The notes beneath the pieces are model-generated. The model was not told the origin of the DNA and did not search any database. It saw only the letters and a list, made by a program, of their open reading frames with translations. Shown here piece after piece: positions 16,757 through 20,053 of a DNA stretch of 20,053 bases. This stretch comes from Pseudomonadota bacterium. Lineage in GTDB: Bacteria; Pseudomonadota; Alphaproteobacteria; Rhizobiales; Hyphomicrobiaceae. The DNA is taken from contig JAKALI010000018.1 in assembly GCA_021813195.1 (NCBI GenBank), forward strand, positions 1 to 20,053, given 5' to 3'. Positions within the stretch are counted from its first letter, which is position 1. Each line of letters opens with the position of its first letter. The translations under genes were made by a program, and so were the position numbers.

Positions 16757-16900
16757 AGACAGGTTGCATCGCCTGTTCTTGAGGTAGCTCCCCCCCGTCT
16801 ACCCCGCGATGCGCCTGGGGCACTGGCTTCCCTCCCGGTGCCGTGCGCGAGAGCGCCAAGCGCCCAGCTTCACCCCCCGAAGTTGGGCGCTTTCCTTTTT
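16757..16900 (+). ncRNA. Candidate structured small RNA (or long structured lolA 3' UTR)
   Basis: Five stems follow each other: ACAGG/CCTGT (16759-16776), CCCCGCG/CGC-GGGG (16802-16820), GGCACTGG/CCGGTGCC (16819-16842, sharing two bases with the previous stem), GCGC-GAGA-GCGC (16845-16856) and the terminator stem (16858-16892). A weak promoter-like TTGAAA (16723-16728) lies upstream. I checked by eye for the cores of 4.5S RNA, RNase P RNA and tmRNA and did not find them. Boundaries are guesses; it could equally be the tail of the lolA transcript. Confidence 0.3.
16858..16900 (+). terminator. Strong Rho-independent terminator
   Basis: A 14-pair stem (16858-16871 with 16879-16892, one G-T wobble), a seven-base loop A-C6 and then TCCTTTTT. 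The T-tract is on the plus strand only, so it ends lolA transcription or a small RNA from the spacer, 277 bases after the lolA stop. It would not stop the oppositely transcribed exporter gene. Confidence 0.88.
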
Positions 16901-16944
16901 GCACGACGGCGTGTCGCGCCCCTCGGGTTTTGCCGAAGGGCCTT

Positions 16945-18825
16945 TCATTCCGCGGCTTCCTTGGCGAGAAAGCCGCCCGATTGGCGATGCCAGAGGTCGG
17001 CATACAAACCACCGCGCGCAATGAGCTCGGCGTGCGTACCCTGCTCAACGATCCGACCTTGGTCCATCACCACCAAACGATCCATGGCTGCGATCGTCGA
17101 CAGGCGATGTGCAATGGCTATCACGGTTTTGCCATCCATCAGCTCCAGGAGACTCTCTTGGATCGCCGCCTCGACTTCACTGTCGAGGGCGCTGGTGGCC
17201 TCATCCAAGATCAGGATCGGAGCATTCTTCAACAAAACTCGGGCGATCGCGATACGCTGTCGTTGGCCCCCCGACAGCTTCACTCCCCGTTCGCCGACAT
17301 GGGCCGCATAGCCTCTGCGGCCAGCCTGATCGGCGAGCCCTTCGATGAACTCGTGTGCATGGGCGCGCTTGGCGGCCGCTACGGCATCTTCAAGCGTCGC
17401 GTCTGGGCGCCCATAGACGATATTCTCGAGCACCGAACGGTGGAGCAGAGACGTATCTTGCGTCACCATGCCGATGTGCGCGCGCAAGCTGTCTTGCGTG
17501 ACGCCGGCGATGTCCTGTCCATCAATGAGGATGCGGCCGGCCTCCAGATCATAAAAGCGCAGCAGCACACCGACCAGCGTGGATTTGCCGGCACCCGAGC
17601 GTCCAACGAGCCCGACTTTCTCGCCCGGAGCAATCGTCAGCGAAAGATTGTCGATCACTGCGCCCGTGCGGCCGAATGCGCGCGAGGGTGGTGTCGTGCG
17701 GCCATAATCGAACCGGATACCCTCATATCGAATCTCCCCTCTTGGCACACTGAGGGCCACCGCATCCGCTGCATCCTCGACGTCGCGCTCACGCGCCAAT
17801 CCCGAGATGCCGTCGCGCACGACGCCGATGTTTTCGAACAGCCCCGCGACTTCCCACAAGATCCAGTGCGCCATGCCCTGCAGTCTCATGACCAGCGCAA
17901 CAGTGAACGCGATGGCTCCCGTGGTCACAGCCTCGATCGACCACAACCAGATCGAGAGCGCGGCCACCGAGAACAACAGTCCGGCGTTGAGCATGTTGAG
18001 GGAGAATGTCAGCCAGGTCACAAGGCGCATCTGGCGATAGACGGTCTCCAGAAACGTCTCCATGCTCTCTCGCGCGTAAGCATCCTCACGCTCGGCATGC
18101 GCAAACATCTTGACGGTTGCAATGTTGGTGTAGCTGTCGACAATGCGACCGGTCATCAAGGCGCGCGCGTCGGCCTGTTCAGCGGAGACTCGGCCGAGCT
18201 TGGGCACGAAATACCACATCGCCGTTAGATAGCCCGCCAGCCACAGCAGCATCGGCGCGGACAACCGCAAGTCCGTGGCGGCAAAAGCGATCACGGCACC
18301 TAAGAAATAGACGGACACATAGACCAGAACCTCAGCCATTGTCATCACGACGTCGCGCACGGCAATGGCGGTTTGCAAAACCTTTGCCGAGATTCGGCCG
18401 GCGAAATCGTTTTGGAAGTAGGCCAATGACTGGCGCAGCACCCACCGGTGTGCCTCCCAGCGGGTGCGCATGGCGAAATTGCCCATGAGGCCCTGATGCA
18501 CGACGGCCTCATAGAGCAGCTTCAGGATCGGCAGGACGACGAGAACGAGAGCTGCCATGGCCACCAGGAACGGCCCGTGCGTATCCCAGAACGTGGCCCG
18601 GTCGGCCGCGGCCAGCCAATCGACGAGTTGTCCCAGATAGGTAAACAGCGTGACTTCGATCAGTGCCACCGTAGCGGCAAGTCCGGAAGCAGCCGCCAGC
18701 AGCGGCCAGAAGGTTCGCGTGTAATGGGAGACGAAGGGCCAGAACTTCTCAGGTGGCATGTGCGGTGCGCCGTCGGGAAATGGCGCCCGCAAACCTTCCA
18801 GCCATCTGAACAACGTCGTGATCAT
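16945..18825 (-). CDS. ABC exporter, fused membrane and ATPase domains (MsbA/multidrug type)
   Basis: Half-transporter expected to work as a homodimer in the inner membrane, exporting a lipid, peptide or drug. The 626 residues contain a type I exporter membrane domain with six spans (about 40-62, 85-105, 160-182, 188-206, 270-296 and 300-322), then the ATPase: Walker A GRSGAGKST (408-416), Q-loop Q456, signature LSGGQ (517-521), Walker B ILILDEA (537-543) and H573 in AHRLST. GGAAG seven bases before the ATG at 18825 supports the start. It is divergent from hemF across about 124 bases. Substrate cannot be told from sequence; MsbA-like lipid flipping and drug efflux are both possible. Confidence 0.92.
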   Translation of the reverse strand: MITTLFRWLEGLRAPFPDGAPHMPPEKFWPFVSHYTRTFWPLLAAASGLAATVALIEVTLFTYLGQLVDWLAAADRATFWDTHGPFLVAMAALVLVVLPILKLLYEAVVHQGLMGNFAMRTRWEAHRWVLRQSLAYFQNDFAGRISAKVLQTAIAVRDVVMTMAEVLVYVSVYFLGAVIAFAATDLRLSAPMLLWLAGYLTAMWYFVPKLGRVSAEQADARALMTGRIVDSYTNIATVKMFAHAEREDAYARESMETFLETVYRQMRLVTWLTFSLNMLNAGLLFSVAALSIWLWSIEAVTTGAIAFTVALVMRLQGMAHWILWEVAGLFENIGVVRDGISGLARERDVEDAADAVALSVPRGEIRYEGIRFDYGRTTPPSRAFGRTGAVIDNLSLTIAPGEKVGLVGRSGAGKSTLVGVLLRFYDLEAGRILIDGQDIAGVTQDSLRAHIGMVTQDTSLLHRSVLENIVYGRPDATLEDAVAAAKRAHAHEFIEGLADQAGRRGYAAHVGERGVKLSGGQRQRIAIARVLLKNAPILILDEATSALDSEVEAAIQESLLELMDGKTVIAIAHRLSTIAAMDRLVVMDQGRIVEQGTHAELIARGGLYADLWHRQSGGFLAKEAAE

Positions 18826-18949
18826 GCTCGCTTCCGCCCGCGCTGCGGCCCATCATCCGTCTCTAACGAAATGTGACGCTTCCCGCTTGCCGGAGTGGCG
18901 CCCTGCGTGGTCAAAGCGCAGGCATAGCCGATGAGGCTCAAGCCCACAA

Positions 18950-19897
18950 ATGCATGCGCAAGGTCAACACCCGATGTCCCCTCCTCGTACGTCGTCCCTC
19001 GAACATGAGAAAAAAACGGCAGAAGCTTGGTTTCAAAGCCTGCGCGACGACATTTGTCGCGCATTCGAGACGCTCGAGGACGAGCTGCCAGCGGGAACTC
19101 AGACCTCCGAATTGCCGCCCGGCCGTTTTGCGCGCACTGCCTGGAGACGCGCCGACCATGCCGGCGACGATCCGAACGCCGATTTGGGCGGGGGTGTCAT
19201 GTCGTTGATGCATGGGCGCGTATTTGAGAAGGTGGGCGTGCATACCTCGACTGTCTATGGCGAGTTTGCTCCGGAGTTTCGCAAGCAGATCCCGGGGGCC
19301 GAGGACGATCCCCGCTTCTGGGCTTCGGGTATCTCGCTCATTGCGCACATGCACAACCCGCACGTTCCTGCCGTGCATATGAACACGCGCATGGTTGTCA
19401 CGTCGAAGTGGTGGTTCGGTGGCGGCGCAGATTTGACACCCGTGCTCATGCGCCGGCGCACGCAAACAGATGCCGATAGTGTCGCGTTTCATGCGGCGAT
19501 GATGGAGGCGTGCGAAGGGCATAAGGTTGCTGACTACAAGCGCTTCAAGGAATGGTGCGATGAGTATTTCTATCTTCCCCATCGCAAGGAGATGCGCGGC
19601 ATCGGCGGCATCTTTTATGACTATCTCACGCCATCCGAGGAGGACGGCGGCTGGGATGCCGCATTCGCATTCACGCAGGATGTCGGCCGCGCGTTTCTAA
19701 AGGTCTATCCCATGCTCGTGCGCGGCAATTGGACGACCCCATGGACGCCAGCGGATCGCGAGGAGCAACTCATTCGGCGCGGGCGCTATGTTGAATACAA
19801 TTTGCTTTATGATCGCGGGACGATGTTCGGCTTGAAGACGGGCGGCAACGTCGAGAGCATTCTGTCCTCGATGCCACCCGTGGTCAAATGGCCTTGA
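18950..19897 (+). CDS. hemF: Oxygen-dependent coproporphyrinogen III oxidase
   Basis: Oxidatively decarboxylates coproporphyrinogen III to protoporphyrinogen IX in haem synthesis, using O2. The 315 residues show the family blocks: [15 protein letters not shown] (133-147), [11 protein letters not shown] (154-164), FYDYL (222-226) and the C-terminal signature running from [14 protein letters not shown] (277-290) to GLKTGGN and SILSSMPP (303-310). The start is uncertain. The first ATG is at 18950, but AAGG at 18960-18963 is ten bases before a second ATG at 18974, which would give 307 residues, close to E. coli HemF. I saw no FNR/FixK-type box upstream. It converges on the partial gene at the right edge, with four bases between the stops. 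Confidence 0.96.
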   Translation: MHAQGQHPMSPPRTSSLEHEKKTAEAWFQSLRDDICRAFETLEDELPAGTQTSELPPGRFARTAWRRADHAGDDPNADLGGGVMSLMHGRVFEKVGVHTSTVYGEFAPEFRKQIPGAEDDPRFWASGISLIAHMHNPHVPAVHMNTRMVVTSKWWFGGGADLTPVLMRRRTQTDADSVAFHAAMMEACEGHKVADYKRFKEWCDEYFYLPHRKEMRGIGGIFYDYLTPSEEDGGWDAAFAFTQDVGRAFLKVYPMLVRGNWTTPWTPADREEQLIRRGRYVEYNLLYDRGTMFGLKTGGNVESILSSMPPVVKWP

Positions 19898-19901
19898 GGC
19901 C

Positions 19902-20053
19902 TCACAACCGATCACACCAGAAAAAATACATGCCTGCGAAATGGCTCGGATTGGCAGCCTCGAACTCAGCCCAATGTTCGAGGGAGCCGGGCCAGGGTTC
20001 GTTCGGAAATTGCCCCTGCAGGGCCGCGAAGCTCTGTCGGTTGAGGAAACCTC
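19902..20053 (-). CDS. 3' end of an unidentified gene, probably a conserved cytoplasmic protein
   Basis: Reading from the window edge, the frame beginning at 20051 is open for 49 codons and stops with TGA at 19904-19902. The peptide reads like a real protein end: it has LEHWAEFEAANPSHFAGMYF, rich in aromatic residues, followed by FWCDRL. It does not overlap hemF. I have a weak impression of the C-terminus of a class I SAM-dependent methyltransferase, but 49 residues are too few to support that, so no function is assigned. The rest of the gene lies outside the window. Confidence 0.6.
   Translation of the reverse strand, partial: GFLNRQSFAALQGQFPNEPWPGSLEHWAEFEAANPSHFAGMYFFWCDRL

Larger units (their letters stand above)
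16582..16944. other. Long spacer between lolA and the ABC exporter
   Basis: No credible coding frame. The left part is relatively AT-rich (16650-16760), with TTGACT at 16662-16667 and an imperfect hairpin around TCACG-TTTT-CGTGA near 16691-16704. The right part is a dense run of hairpins that ends in an intrinsic terminator on the plus strand; both are listed separately. Confidence 0.6.

Noticed and set aside
16757..16900. 6S RNA or 4.5S RNA
   Set aside because: The 4.5S core is absent, and the stems form a row of separate hairpins rather than the long closed rod with a central bubble of 6S RNA. Kept only as an unassigned candidate.
16843..18228. 461-codon open frame on the plus strand
   Set aside because: It is antisense to the ABC exporter, whose full set of motifs is on the minus strand, and its protein has no recognisable pattern. 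Long antisense frames are common in GC-rich DNA.
18902..18922. CCTGCG / CGCAGG inverted repeat between the exporter and hemF
   Set aside because: It has only six pairs with a nine-base spacer, fits no known operator and has no promoter elements placed around it.

Overview
The window looks like core chromosome of a GC-rich alphaproteobacterium, most likely of the order Hyphomicrobiales (Rhizobiales). The evidence is high GC (judged by eye), a MutL that carries the endonuclease motif, the order aminotransferase - ftsK - lolA, a zur-znuC-znuB zinc cluster, and IspG and HemF of alphaproteobacterial type. The genus cannot be fixed from sequence reading alone. I saw no transposase, integrase, phage gene, CRISPR array, tRNA or rRNA.

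Layout. 1-913 (+): 3' part of glucose-6-phosphate isomerase. 1030-2823 (+): mutL, followed by a small bactofilin (2954-3352, +) that converges on ispG (3367-4635, -). 4759-7089 (-): a zinc operon read zur -> znuC -> znuB, with a candidate Zur operator over its promoter at 7183-7225. After a gene-free stretch of about 350 bases comes 7553-11002 (+), a 1149-residue membrane protein that I cannot assign to a family. 11069-11401 (-): a secreted small protein with four cysteines. 11607-16581 (+): a PLP aminotransferase, ftsK and lolA. 16582-16944 holds a run of hairpins ending in a strong intrinsic terminator, possibly a small RNA. 16945-18825 (-): an MsbA-type ABC exporter, divergent from hemF (18950-19897, +). 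The right edge holds the 3' end of an unidentified minus-strand gene (19902 to beyond the window).

How the genes work together. zur, znuC and znuB form a zinc-uptake and zinc-sensing unit, but the periplasmic binding protein znuA is not in this window. ftsK (chromosome segregation at division) and lolA (lipoprotein transport to the outer membrane) are cell-envelope and division genes. pgi, mutL, ispG and hemF are housekeeping genes of sugar metabolism, mismatch repair, isoprenoid and haem synthesis. The best candidate for undescribed biology is the 1149-residue protein. It is predicted to have seven membrane spans, a large periplasmic coiled-coil domain with four cysteines, and a cytoplasmic half that contains a tandemly duplicated domain of about 91 residues.
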